7,241 nt of DNA from contig JAFABT010000002.1 in NCBI GenBank assembly GCA_023425905.1, positions 1-7,241 of the forward strand. Reading direction: 5' to 3'. The notes beneath the pieces were generated by a model. The model had not been told where the DNA came from and did not search any database. It was given only the letters and a program-made list of their open reading frames with translations. Positions 1-4,867 of the stretch are shown one piece after another. A program made the position numbers and the translations under genes. Source of the stretch: Actinomycetes bacterium (GTDB lineage Bacteria > Actinomycetota > Actinomycetes > Actinomycetales > Cellulomonadaceae). The stretch's first letter is position 1; each line of letters starts with the position of its first letter.

Positions 1-211
1 GTGCGAGGCCGCCGCCGGCGAGCGCGCCGATGACTGTCCCGAGGATGCCGCCGATCGCAAGACCTCCGCTCGCGGCCGACGTGAGGGCCGTGAGCGACTC
101 GCCGCCGACGGCGCCCGCGGCGAGCCCGGTGAGCGTGCCGAGGAAGACGCAGCGGCCGATGACGGAGAGTCGCGCGTCGGCGTCGGGTGGCGGGGGCACG
201 AGGGACTCCAT
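1..211 (-). CDS. Small Gly/Ala-rich membrane protein, partial (5' part only)
   Basis: Read on the minus strand from ATG at 211-209, the frame stays open for 70 codons to the window edge, so the 3' end is missing. The N-terminus is a short proline- and aspartate-rich stretch (MESLVPPPPDADAR). Two hydrophobic Gly/Ala-rich segments follow, around residues 17-34 and 44-70, with small-residue spacing (GLAAGAVGG, GGILGTVIGALAGGG) that suggests packed transmembrane helices or a glycine-zipper-like fold. No family is recognised. A GTG at 199-197 (codon 5) is an alternative start and may be better, because GGAG lies six bases before it whereas ATG 211 has no clear ribosome binding site. The gene is divergent from the lipoprotein gene at 271, and a near-perfect palindrome lies just upstream. 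Confidence 0.6.
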   Translation of the reverse strand, partial: MESLVPPPPDADARLSVIGRCVFLGTLTGLAAGAVGGESLTALTSAASGGLAIGGILGTVIGALAGGGLA

Positions 212-214
212 TTT

Positions 215-230
215 CCGCGGAATTCTGCGG
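215..230. promoter_or_regulatory. 16-bp near-perfect palindrome in divergent intergenic region
   Basis: The bases CCGCGGAATTCTGCGG are self-complementary around a GAATTC centre, with a single G/T mismatch pair (219/226). The palindrome lies four bases upstream of the ATG of the minus-strand membrane gene and 41 bases before the lipoprotein start. This position suits a repressor operator or an mRNA 5' hairpin. The regulator is unknown. Confidence 0.3.
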
Positions 231-239
231 CTGGGCTCA

Positions 240-256
240 AGGTCACCGCAGGTCAC
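240..256. repeat. Tandem 7-bp direct repeat AGGTCAC, 10-bp period
   Basis: AGGTCAC occurs at 240-246 and again at 250-256, about one helical turn apart, just upstream of the lipoprotein start at 271. Same-face direct repeats at this distance from a start codon are typical of activator or response-regulator sites. No protein can be assigned to them. Confidence 0.3.
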
Positions 257-270
257 GCCGATGATCTGGT

Positions 271-699
271 ATGAGGCTTCCAATGGTTGCAGGTCTTATC
301 GGTGCGGTCGCCCTGCTCGTCACGGCGACCGGTTGCTCAGGCTCCGGTGGGTCGTCCGAGGACGACATGCCCGAGGCGGCGAAGACGGCTCTGGCCGAGC
401 ATCCCGGGTACACGCACGCGTCCGACGACGGGCGCGCCGTGCTCAAGGTGATGACGGGCGGGCAAGAGGGCTACCCCGAGTGCACGGCCAAGTCGTGCGA
501 GGTCGTTCAGGCGCTGGCCCCGGTCGGCTGCTCGAGCCTGTACGTCGGTGCGGACGTCATCAACGGCTCCGGCGACGTCGTCGCGCAGGTGAGCAGCTCC
601 GCTGCGGCGCTGCCCGTCGACGGCGAGGCGATCATCCAGCTCACCTCCGAGATCCCGAGCCCCGACAAGTGGGAGATCACCTCGATCCTGTGCCGGTGA
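271..699 (+). CDS. Predicted secreted lipoprotein of unknown function
   Basis: The 142-residue product starts with a short signal peptide. Arg2 is followed by a hydrophobic core at residues 5-18, then TATGC with Cys22 as the probable lipidated cysteine; this fits a lipobox loosely because Thr rather than a small residue sits at -2. A Ser/Gly-rich linker (residues 23-29) leads into a roughly 110-residue exported domain. That domain has four cysteines (71, 76, 87, 141), which could form two disulfides outside the membrane. No family is recognised. The ATG at 271 has no obvious ribosome binding site and may be leaderless. ATG at 283 (Met5), preceded by GAGG, is an alternative, but it would remove the only positive charge of the signal peptide. 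The gene stands alone, divergent from the membrane gene at 211, with a possible terminator hairpin pair downstream. Confidence 0.75.
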   Translation: MRLPMVAGLIGAVALLVTATGCSGSGGSSEDDMPEAAKTALAEHPGYTHASDDGRAVLKVMTGGQEGYPECTAKSCEVVQALAPVGCSSLYVGADVINGSGDVVAQVSSSAAALPVDGEAIIQLTSEIPSPDKWEITSILCR

Positions 700-774
700 G
701 CATGGGCGGGGTGTGAGGCTCCGGTACCCTGAAGCCGTCCTGCGCTGCGTCCATCCGGGCCGGTGCGGGGCACT

Positions 775-819
775 CCGGGACCACCCGGCACCCGAGCACG
801 CGACGGCAACCCCTTGCCG
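775..819 (+). terminator. Two GC-rich hairpins, possible U-less terminator of the lipoprotein gene
   Basis: Two perfect hairpins lie in the 153-base gap between the lipoprotein gene and the tRNA. The first is CCGGG-ACCA-CCCGG (775-788), five pairs with a tetraloop. The second is CGGCAA-CCCC-TTGCCG (804-819), six pairs with a tetraloop. Neither has a T run, which is common for hairpin terminators in actinobacteria. They could instead belong to the leader of the tRNA transcript. The rest of 700-852 shows only a possible -10 box TACCCT at 725-730 without a good -35. Confidence 0.35.
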
Positions 820-852
820 GCGCTGGTTGCGCGGGATCGTGCCAGGTCCCGA

Positions 853-925
853 GCGCCTGTAGCTCAGGGGATAGAGCACCGCTCTCCTAAAGCGGGTGTC
901 GGCAGTTCGAATCTGCCCAGGCGCA
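853..925 (+). tRNA. tRNA-Arg (anticodon CCT)
   Basis: A full cloverleaf can be drawn in 73 bases. The acceptor stem pairs GCGCCTG (853-859) with CAGGCGC (918-924), with discriminator A925. The D stem is GCTC/GAGC (862-865/874-877). The anticodon stem is CCGCT/AGCGG (879-883/891-895) with loop CTCCTAA, giving anticodon CCT at 886-888. The variable loop is GTGTC, and the T stem GGCAG/CTGCC encloses TTCGAAT (906-912). CCA is not encoded. The tRNA reads the rare AGG arginine codon. tRNA genes of this kind are common integration sites, and the content downstream changes from core-like to accessory. A short inverted repeat GCACA/TGTGC (923-939) overlaps the 3' end. Confidence 0.97.
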
Positions 926-1000
926 CAGAGTGTTTGTGCAGGTCAGGAGCGGAATGGGCGCCTCGGCCGCTGCGGGGACTGTGTCCGATTTGCCGGGCAT

Positions 1001-1062
1001 TGGTCAGCGTGTGGTCAGCGACTTGTCTCAGGACGTGGACGGCCTGTCAAGGACGTGGACGG
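1001..1062. repeat. Two pairs of direct repeats downstream of tRNA-Arg
   Basis: TGGTCAGCG occurs at 1001-1009 and 1012-1020 (11-bp period). AGGACGTGGACGG occurs at 1030-1042 and 1050-1062 (20-bp period). An inverted GTGGTC lies at 1082-1087. Clusters of short repeats 75-160 bases from a tRNA 3' end resemble arm-type integrase binding sites flanking an attachment site. This is inference, since no integrase gene is in view. Confidence 0.4.
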
Positions 1063-1245
1063 ACGCGTGGGGACTTGAGCGGACCACGACACTCCCGTCC
1101 GCGACACCCTGAAAGCTCGACGCTTTGGCTCGCCGTCCGGTCCGTCGCGGGGCCGCGGCCGCGCGTGAGCTCGTTCTTGACGAGTCGGAAAGCACCGGAG
1201 GGCAGATTCGGTACACGCTCGGTCCGGCCGTGATGTCCGTGACGC

Positions 1246-1251
1246 TATCCT
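1246..1251 (+). promoter_or_regulatory. -10 box TATCCT, leaderless promoter of the 84-codon gene
   Basis: TATCCT matches the actinobacterial TANNNT -10 consensus. It ends six bases before the GTG at 1258, so transcription would begin at the start codon itself. No clear -35 hexamer is visible 17-18 bases upstream. The in-frame stop at 1240-1242 rules out an upstream start, which supports the assignment. Confidence 0.5.
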
Positions 1252-1257
1252 CGCCTA

Positions 1258-1512
1258 GTGCAGACGTACCTGCAGAGCCCGAACGCGCTCTCGGACGCAG
1301 AGATCGCAGAGGTCTACTCCCTGGCTGAGCAGCACAACGTAGGCATCTGCCTATACGGCGGTACGCAGTCGCCGTCCAAGGGCCCGGCAGAGTGGTCGGC
1401 CACCGGCAGCGTCTTGACTCTGCGGCGCTTCGCAAAGGCGGTGGGGTTCAGCACCATCGCCAAGCCGTCGTACCCCGAGGTCCGGTGGACCGACAAGAGC
1501 AGGTGGGAGTGA
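1258..1512 (+). CDS. Small hypothetical protein, 84 residues
   Basis: The frame from GTG 1258 to TGA 1512 encodes a soluble protein of mixed composition. Residues 12-28 look like an amphipathic helix (SDAEIAEVYSLAEQHNV). A short glycine-containing strand (GICLYGG) follows, and the C-terminus is rich in aromatic and basic residues (VRWTDKSRWE). No family is recognised, and there is no signal peptide or membrane segment. The start is fixed by an upstream in-frame stop at 1240 and by a -10 box positioned for a leaderless transcript. The gene converges on the nuclease gene that ends at 1735. It could be a real orphan of the accessory region or the tail of a degraded gene. Confidence 0.5.
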   Translation: MQTYLQSPNALSDAEIAEVYSLAEQHNVGICLYGGTQSPSKGPAEWSATGSVLTLRRFAKAVGFSTIAKPSYPEVRWTDKSRWE

Positions 1513-1572
1513 CGACTGCTGAGGGCGCGCCGTAGCCGTTCGTAGACGAGGCCGGAGCGCGTCCACCCGCAT

Positions 1573-1594
1573 GCCCGGCGACATCCAGCCGGGC
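1573..1594. terminator. Hairpin between convergent genes, possible bidirectional terminator
   Basis: GCCCGGC (1573-1579) and GCCGGGC (1588-1594) form a perfect seven-pair stem with an eight-base loop, midway between the ends of the convergent genes at 1512 and 1735. There is no T run on either strand. A weaker GCGCG/CGCGC inverted repeat lies near 1651-1669. Nothing else is seen in 1513-1734. Confidence 0.4.
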
Positions 1595-1734
1595 GCGACA
1601 AGCGCACGCCGCCTGGGTGATAGTTCCCGACGGTCAGCCGGGACAGGAATGCGCGCGCTTCGCACGCGCTCCTCGTGGCGGGCTCCGCGATCAGCACCAG
1701 CAACTGCTACGCGTGGCCTCGCCGACCCGGACAA

Positions 1735-3432
1735 TCACGTTGTGGCCGAGCCGCGGCGCTGCGTGAACTTGTTGTCTTTGGTCGTGAACGTGTAGCTGAA
1801 GCCGCCGTCGACTGGCCCTCGGTGGACGAGGGCCGGCTCTTCGAGCAGCACCTCATACCTTCCAAGGTCGATCACCTGGTCGTCGATCGTGACCAACCAC
1901 GGCATCGAGACCGCAACCGAGTCCTCAACCTCGATCTCGGAACCGAGTTCGATCGTGAGCGCGTGCCCCGCTGGGATCGTCGCAGTCAACTCGCGGCCCT
2001 GGAGCATCGCCGCGGCGACGCGCCACGCCTGAAACTGGCTGGGGTCGACCTTCGGGAAGTCGGGTACACGAATGACGGTGCCGGTGTGGTCCTGGATTAC
2101 GTTGAGGACCTCGACGATGCGGCGCACGGCGGACAGCCCGCCAATCTGCTCGCGGTCCCATCCGAAGTCTGTGTGCTCGTCGATGACACCTTGGGTCGGT
2201 GCAGCGTGCCGCGAACTGATGCGGATGCGGTTCGACGACTTCAGCTCGGTAAGAAACTGAATGCCAGGCAGGGCGACCCTGACTGGTAGGCCGGTGATGG
2301 CGCCACTGCGGATGTGATGTGACTCCGTCTGCTTGACCAGATTCCACCGTTCCTCGAGCTCGAAGACTCCGTTGACTTCGCGGAGCACGGCTCGGATCCC
2401 GCCGCCGATGCCTTGGCTCCGCTCGGTACGGTCCACGTCCACGGAAGCGACGACCGCATCGTCCGGGCCGAGGACGTCGAGGTGCAACTCCCTGTTGTCG
2501 CCCAGGTCCGCGTCGATCGCTGGGCCGACCCGGACCGTTGCGCTCGTCAGCTCGCCACCGAGACCAGCCGGCGCAGTCAACTCGCCAGTGAAGGCGTCCT
2601 CGGCCTGCATCGGCGTCCCGTACTCGAAGAACTCCTGGATCGCTTTCGCAAGCGCCGTGCCGGGCTCGGCCTCGAACCGCCCGTTGATCGTGATCGGCTC
2701 GACGTCCACGGACGCGGCGCACCGAGCGATCACGTCGACCGTGATCCACCCTCCGCCGTCACGTCTTCCCCGTGCCGTGTGCAGGACAAGGGCTGGCCGA
2801 TCGACCGGCGGTGTCGGCAGCGGACCCGCGCCGAACCGGAACTCGAACCGGTAGTGGGGGTCGTGGTCGAGGACGCCGAGCGCGCGCTGGACCCGTTCGG
2901 TCACCTCTTGCGTCGACGTTGCGGTCCCGACGTTGTCAAGACCCATCAGAGTCAGCACCTCAGCCTGGGCTTCCCGGATCCGGGCAGCGCCGCCGTTGAG
3001 GTAGTAGTCCACAACGTCCGGGAACTTCGCCGCGAGCTGCTCGACGAACGCGAGGCCACGCCACGTCGCAGGCACATCCGAGTCCTTTGCGAGCTCCTGC
3101 AGCCACAGTTCAGCTTCCGGAGACGGGTCCCACGGCATCACCAAATGCCACTCCTCGACCCGTAGATCCTCCCACCGCGGATCGGACCGCAGCGTGTCCC
3201 ACGAGTCCTTCACCGACACCTTCTGGCTCGCGGTGAAACCATCCGTGTAGCGCTTCACCTGGTACACCACGTCGCCGCCGGTCTTGCCGGCGCCGCGGTC
3301 CAGGATGTCGACACCACCGTCGCCACGGGACGGCGTGATCCGGGTCGACCCCGGACGCTCACGGTTCACGAACATGGCGACGAGTGCCTCAACCTGGCCG
3401 GGCTCCAGACGCGTCCACTCGATCAGCGACAT
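1735..3432 (-). CDS. Mrr-like PD-(D/E)XK nuclease with large uncharacterised C-terminal region
   Basis: The 565-residue protein begins with a restriction-endonuclease-like fold. The motif RGDGGVDIL (residues 36-44, catalytic Asp42) is followed by VVYQVKRY (55-62, Gln58 and Lys60), the D...QxK signature of the Mrr/PD-(D/E)XK superfamily, which cleaves DNA. Glu15 in helix 1 may complete the site. Residues 95-146 (WHLVMPWDPSP...FPDVVDYYL) form a second conserved-looking module that I recall following such nucleases in other actinobacterial proteins. About 400 further residues are beta-rich and unrecognised; they may sense or bind a target. There are no membrane segments and no visible ATPase or methyltransferase domain, and no methyltransferase gene lies nearby. 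A modification-dependent (type IV-like) or abortive defence nuclease is therefore more likely than a classical restriction-modification partner. ATG 3432 has GAGAG nine bases upstream. The gene is monocistronic and divergent from the truncated NERD gene beyond the IS scar. Confidence 0.8.
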   Translation of the reverse strand: MSLIEWTRLEPGQVEALVAMFVNRERPGSTRITPSRGDGGVDILDRGAGKTGGDVVYQVKRYTDGFTASQKVSVKDSWDTLRSDPRWEDLRVEEWHLVMPWDPSPEAELWLQELAKDSDVPATWRGLAFVEQLAAKFPDVVDYYLNGGAARIREAQAEVLTLMGLDNVGTATSTQEVTERVQRALGVLDHDPHYRFEFRFGAGPLPTPPVDRPALVLHTARGRRDGGGWITVDVIARCAASVDVEPITINGRFEAEPGTALAKAIQEFFEYGTPMQAEDAFTGELTAPAGLGGELTSATVRVGPAIDADLGDNRELHLDVLGPDDAVVASVDVDRTERSQGIGGGIRAVLREVNGVFELEERWNLVKQTESHHIRSGAITGLPVRVALPGIQFLTELKSSNRIRISSRHAAPTQGVIDEHTDFGWDREQIGGLSAVRRIVEVLNVIQDHTGTVIRVPDFPKVDPSQFQAWRVAAAMLQGRELTATIPAGHALTIELGSEIEVEDSVAVSMPWLVTIDDQVIDLGRYEVLLEEPALVHRGPVDGGFSYTFTTKDNKFTQRRGSATT

Positions 3433-3525
3433 AACACCAGTCTCTCAGCGGCCTGGGACACCAAGGCGACACGCACGGCCGCCGGGCGCGCGAACGGGCT
3501 TAGCCTGCCCCGAAGGCCATGTCGA

Positions 3526-3549
3526 TGAACCGTCACGGGTTTCGTGCCG
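3526..3549 (-). repeat. IS3-family right inverted repeat (IRR)
   Basis: The sequence matches the left end at 3772 over 16 bases (TGAACCGTCACGGGTT), then TGCCG after three mismatches. It lies just beyond the orfB stop at 3553, where a right end is expected. Bases before 3526 have no IS similarity that I can see. Confidence 0.75.
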
Positions 3550-3552
3550 TCT

Positions 3553-3774
3553 TCATGCGGGCTGCGGCTCCGGGTGGAGGGCAGTGGTTGCAGCGTAGTG
3601 AGCGTCTTCTGCCTCGGCCGGGGTGAGCATGCCGATGCTGGAGTGCAGCCGGCGGTGGTTCCACCAGTCGACCCAGGCCATCGTCGCCATCTCGACGTCG
3701 GTGATGCTCTTCAACGGCCCTGTCACGAACGGGCCGGGCTTGATGCACTCGTTCTTGAACAGTCCGATGATTGA
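3553..3774 (-). pseudogene. IS3-family transposase OrfB, C-terminal remnant
   Basis: About 73 codons on the minus strand encode the end of a DDE-type IS3 OrfB transposase: SIIGLFKNECI, then a VDWWNHRRLHSSIG segment and the TPAEAEDAHYA tail, all typical of this family's C-terminus. The remnant starts immediately after the position of the catalytic Glu (the E of the usual DNA-ES block), so the active site is gone. The frame continues upstream only through the terminal repeat and orfA region of the opposing fragment, where the translation is meaningless. It is non-functional. Confidence 0.85.
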
Positions 3775-3795
3775 ACCGTCACGGGTTCTCTGCCG
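3772..3795 (+). repeat. IS3-family left inverted repeat (IRL)
   Basis: TGAACCGTCACGGGTT (3772-3787) is followed by CTC and TGCCG, 26 bases before the orfA start. Its first bases coincide with the point where the opposed orfB fragment loses similarity, which shows that this end was joined into orfB. Confidence 0.75.
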
Positions 3796-3820
3796 CTTCC
3801 TTGTGATGAAGGATGGCGAG

Positions 3821-4147
3821 ATGCCCAAGAAGTACGACCCCGAGGTCAAGGCTCGGGCGGTGCGCATGGTGCGCGAGCACGTCAAGGACTACGGGTCGGT
3901 GACGGCGGCGTCGGTCGCGGTCGGTGCCCAGCTGGGGATCGCGCGGGAGTCGTTGCGCCGCTGGGTCGCTCAGGCGGAGGTCGATGACGGTGCCCGGCCC
4001 GGAGTGACGACCGCGGAGTCCGAGGAGATCCGCCGGCTCAAGGCGGAGAACAAGCGACTGTTGGACGCCAACGCGATTCTGCGGGCGCGTCGTGGCGCAC
4101 AGGTATGCACGGCGAGATGGCCGTGGGGCGCGCCCTCGAGCAGCTGA
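3821..4147 (+). pseudogene. IS3-family OrfA (HTH protein), 3'-truncated
   Basis: ATG 3821 has GAAGGA seven bases upstream. Residues 1-52 (MPKKYDPEVKARAVRMV...ESLRRWV) form the helix-turn-helix that binds the IS ends. Residues 68-88 (SEEIRRLKAENKRLLDANAI) are the leucine-zipper-like coiled coil. Family similarity stops at about residue 89 (base 4087), just before the usual C-terminal segment. The last roughly 20 codons to the stop at 4147 are an out-of-frame reading of the NERD gene. The frameshift element that would make OrfAB is absent, so no transposase can be produced. A truncated OrfA can in principle still bind IS ends. Confidence 0.85.
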
Positions 4148-4587
4148 CGGCGGGCGACCCGCGGTGGCGGGTGCTGCATGGAATCACCGTCGGATCGGGC
4201 GGCGCCGACATCGACCACCTGGTCATCGGGCCCACCGGCGTCTACACCGTGAATACGAAGCACCACCCGGGGTCTCGCATGTTCGTGGCCCACGACGCTG
4301 TGATGGTCAACGGCCAGAAGTATCCGTACGTCCGGAACTCCCGGCACGAGGCAGCCCGGGCTTCGCGGCTGCTCTCGGGCGCTTGTGGGCGCCACGTCCG
4401 GGTGTCCGGTCTCATCGTCCCCGTCGGCCTACGGCGCCTCGACATCAGAGTGCAGCCCCGGGACGTCACCGTCGTCTCGTGGAGGCGCGTGAACAGCTGG
4501 CTGACATCCGGCCCCACGGAGCTGGACGTCAGAAGCATCAGCCTCATCTACGCAGCCGCCTGCCGGGCGTCGACATGGCGCAGTTGA
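4105..4587 (+). CDS. NERD-domain protein, 5'-truncated by IS insertion (probable pseudogene)
   Basis: The remaining 160 residues carry a NERD (nuclease-related) domain. It has an N-terminal GEMAVGRALEQL helix, WRVLHGITVG, the core ADIDHLVIGPTGVYTVNTK (residues 34-52, with Asp35, Asp37 and Lys52 as likely catalytic-type residues), VMVNGQKYPYVRNSRHEA, and a C-terminus ending in STWR as in actinobacterial homologues. Similarity continues in the same frame upstream of the ATG (SWRTG before Met1) to about 4088, exactly where orfA similarity ends, so the original start was lost. ATG 4105 has no ribosome binding site, and translation from it would miss the domain's first residues. NERD domains are related to PD-(D/E)XK nucleases and are predicted to act on DNA. 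A hairpin AGGGC-CGGCC-GCCCT begins at the stop codon. Confidence 0.75.
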   Translation: MHGEMAVGRALEQLTAGDPRWRVLHGITVGSGGADIDHLVIGPTGVYTVNTKHHPGSRMFVAHDAVMVNGQKYPYVRNSRHEAARASRLLSGACGRHVRVSGLIVPVGLRRLDIRVQPRDVTVVSWRRVNSWLTSGPTELDVRSISLIYAAACRASTWRS

Positions 4588-4601
4588 GGGCCGGCCGCCC
4601 T
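4587..4601 (+). terminator. Short GC hairpin at the end of the NERD gene
   Basis: AGGGC (4587-4591) pairs with GCCCT (4597-4601) around a five-base loop, overlapping the last base of the stop codon. There is no T run. It could be a weak terminator for the NERD remnant. Confidence 0.25.
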
Positions 4602-4855
4602 GTCACATGCTGTCGGGAGCAGCCAAGGCGTAACCGGAGCCATCGTCCCGAGCGCCCGTCCCCGACTCTCCCCGGACCTCAGGCCGCGCGACCGACGATG
4701 ACGAGGCTGCGACTCTTCTTGCATCTCTGCGATGCTCGCGGCCCCTGGGCCTCCGTGGCAGGGGACCGGAGGTCTCCGTTCCTCACCGGCAGAGGCGTCT
4801 CGAGGTGCCGTCTCGAAACCTCGGCGATTCGCCCAGGCTTCGGCGCCGCCTGCCG
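4602..4855. other. Non-coding leader region upstream of the deaminase gene with several hairpins
   Basis: No supportable gene lies here. Perfect inverted repeats include CCCCTG/CAGGGG (4742-4747/4759-4764), CGGAG/CTCCG (4767-4771/4774-4778), CGAGGT/ACCTCG (4801-4806/4818-4823) and CAGGC/GCCTG (4834-4838/4848-4852). An 8-bp direct repeat CGTCTCGA occurs at 4796-4803 and 4809-4816. The last two hairpins and the repeat sit in the expected upstream promoter zone and could form an operator. The region's position also matches that of the AvcI regulatory RNA upstream of avcD in Vibrio, but no sequence similarity is claimed. Confidence 0.35.
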
Positions 4856-4861
4856 TAGACT
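4856..4861 (+). promoter_or_regulatory. -10 box TAGACT, leaderless promoter of the deaminase gene
   Basis: TAGACT fits TANNNT and ends six bases before ATG 4868, so the transcript would start at the A of the start codon. No Shine-Dalgarno sequence precedes the ATG, in keeping with a leaderless mRNA. A -35 match is not evident, so an activator or an extended upstream element may be needed. Confidence 0.6.
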
Positions 4862-4867
4862 CTCGAC

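Larger units (their letters stand above)
926..1257. other. Non-coding junction between tRNA and accessory region
   Basis: This is about 330 bases without a convincing gene. Short open frames exist on both strands but lack ribosome binding sites and recognisable domains. It contains the direct repeats at 1001-1062, the 10-bp palindrome GGCCGCGGCC (1151-1160), and a small hairpin CTCGT-TCTTG-ACGAG (1170-1184). A stretch in frame from TTG 1125 has somewhat protein-like composition and could be a decayed gene, but nothing is identifiable. Confidence 0.5.
3526..4087. mobile_element. Composite scar of two opposed IS3-family fragments
   Basis: A right terminal repeat plus the 3' part of orfB (minus, 3526 to about 3774) directly abuts a left terminal repeat plus the 5' part of orfA (plus, 3772 to about 4087). 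The two ends share TGAACCGTCACGGGTT followed by three differing bases and TGCCG, so both pieces belong to the same or a very close element. Each piece lacks the other half of the element, so neither can transpose alone. The right-hand boundary lies within the NERD gene. The scar separates the nuclease promoter region from the NERD remnant. Confidence 0.8.

Noticed and set aside
30..716. 228-codon plus-strand frame covering the lipoprotein gene
   Set aside because: The translation is Arg/Gly-rich and out of frame with the lipoprotein gene, which has a clear signal peptide and lipobox. It is also antisense to the membrane gene.
905..925. Second copy of the tRNA 3' end as an attR site
   Set aside because: I looked for the T-loop and 3' acceptor sequence elsewhere on both strands and found none, so an att pair cannot be called from this window.
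1125..1328. Possible 67-codon gene from TTG 1125
   Set aside because: Part of the translation looks protein-like, but it has no ribosome binding site, overlaps the better-supported gene at 1258, and has no recognisable family.
1675..3165. Plus-strand open frames of 173-250 codons antisense to the nuclease
   Set aside because: They lie within the well-supported 565-residue minus-strand gene, have Arg-rich composition, and show no start signals or domains.
3821..4587. OrfA-NERD fusion protein
   Set aside because: The two segments are in different frames, and the orfA frame stops at 4147, so no fusion protein is made.
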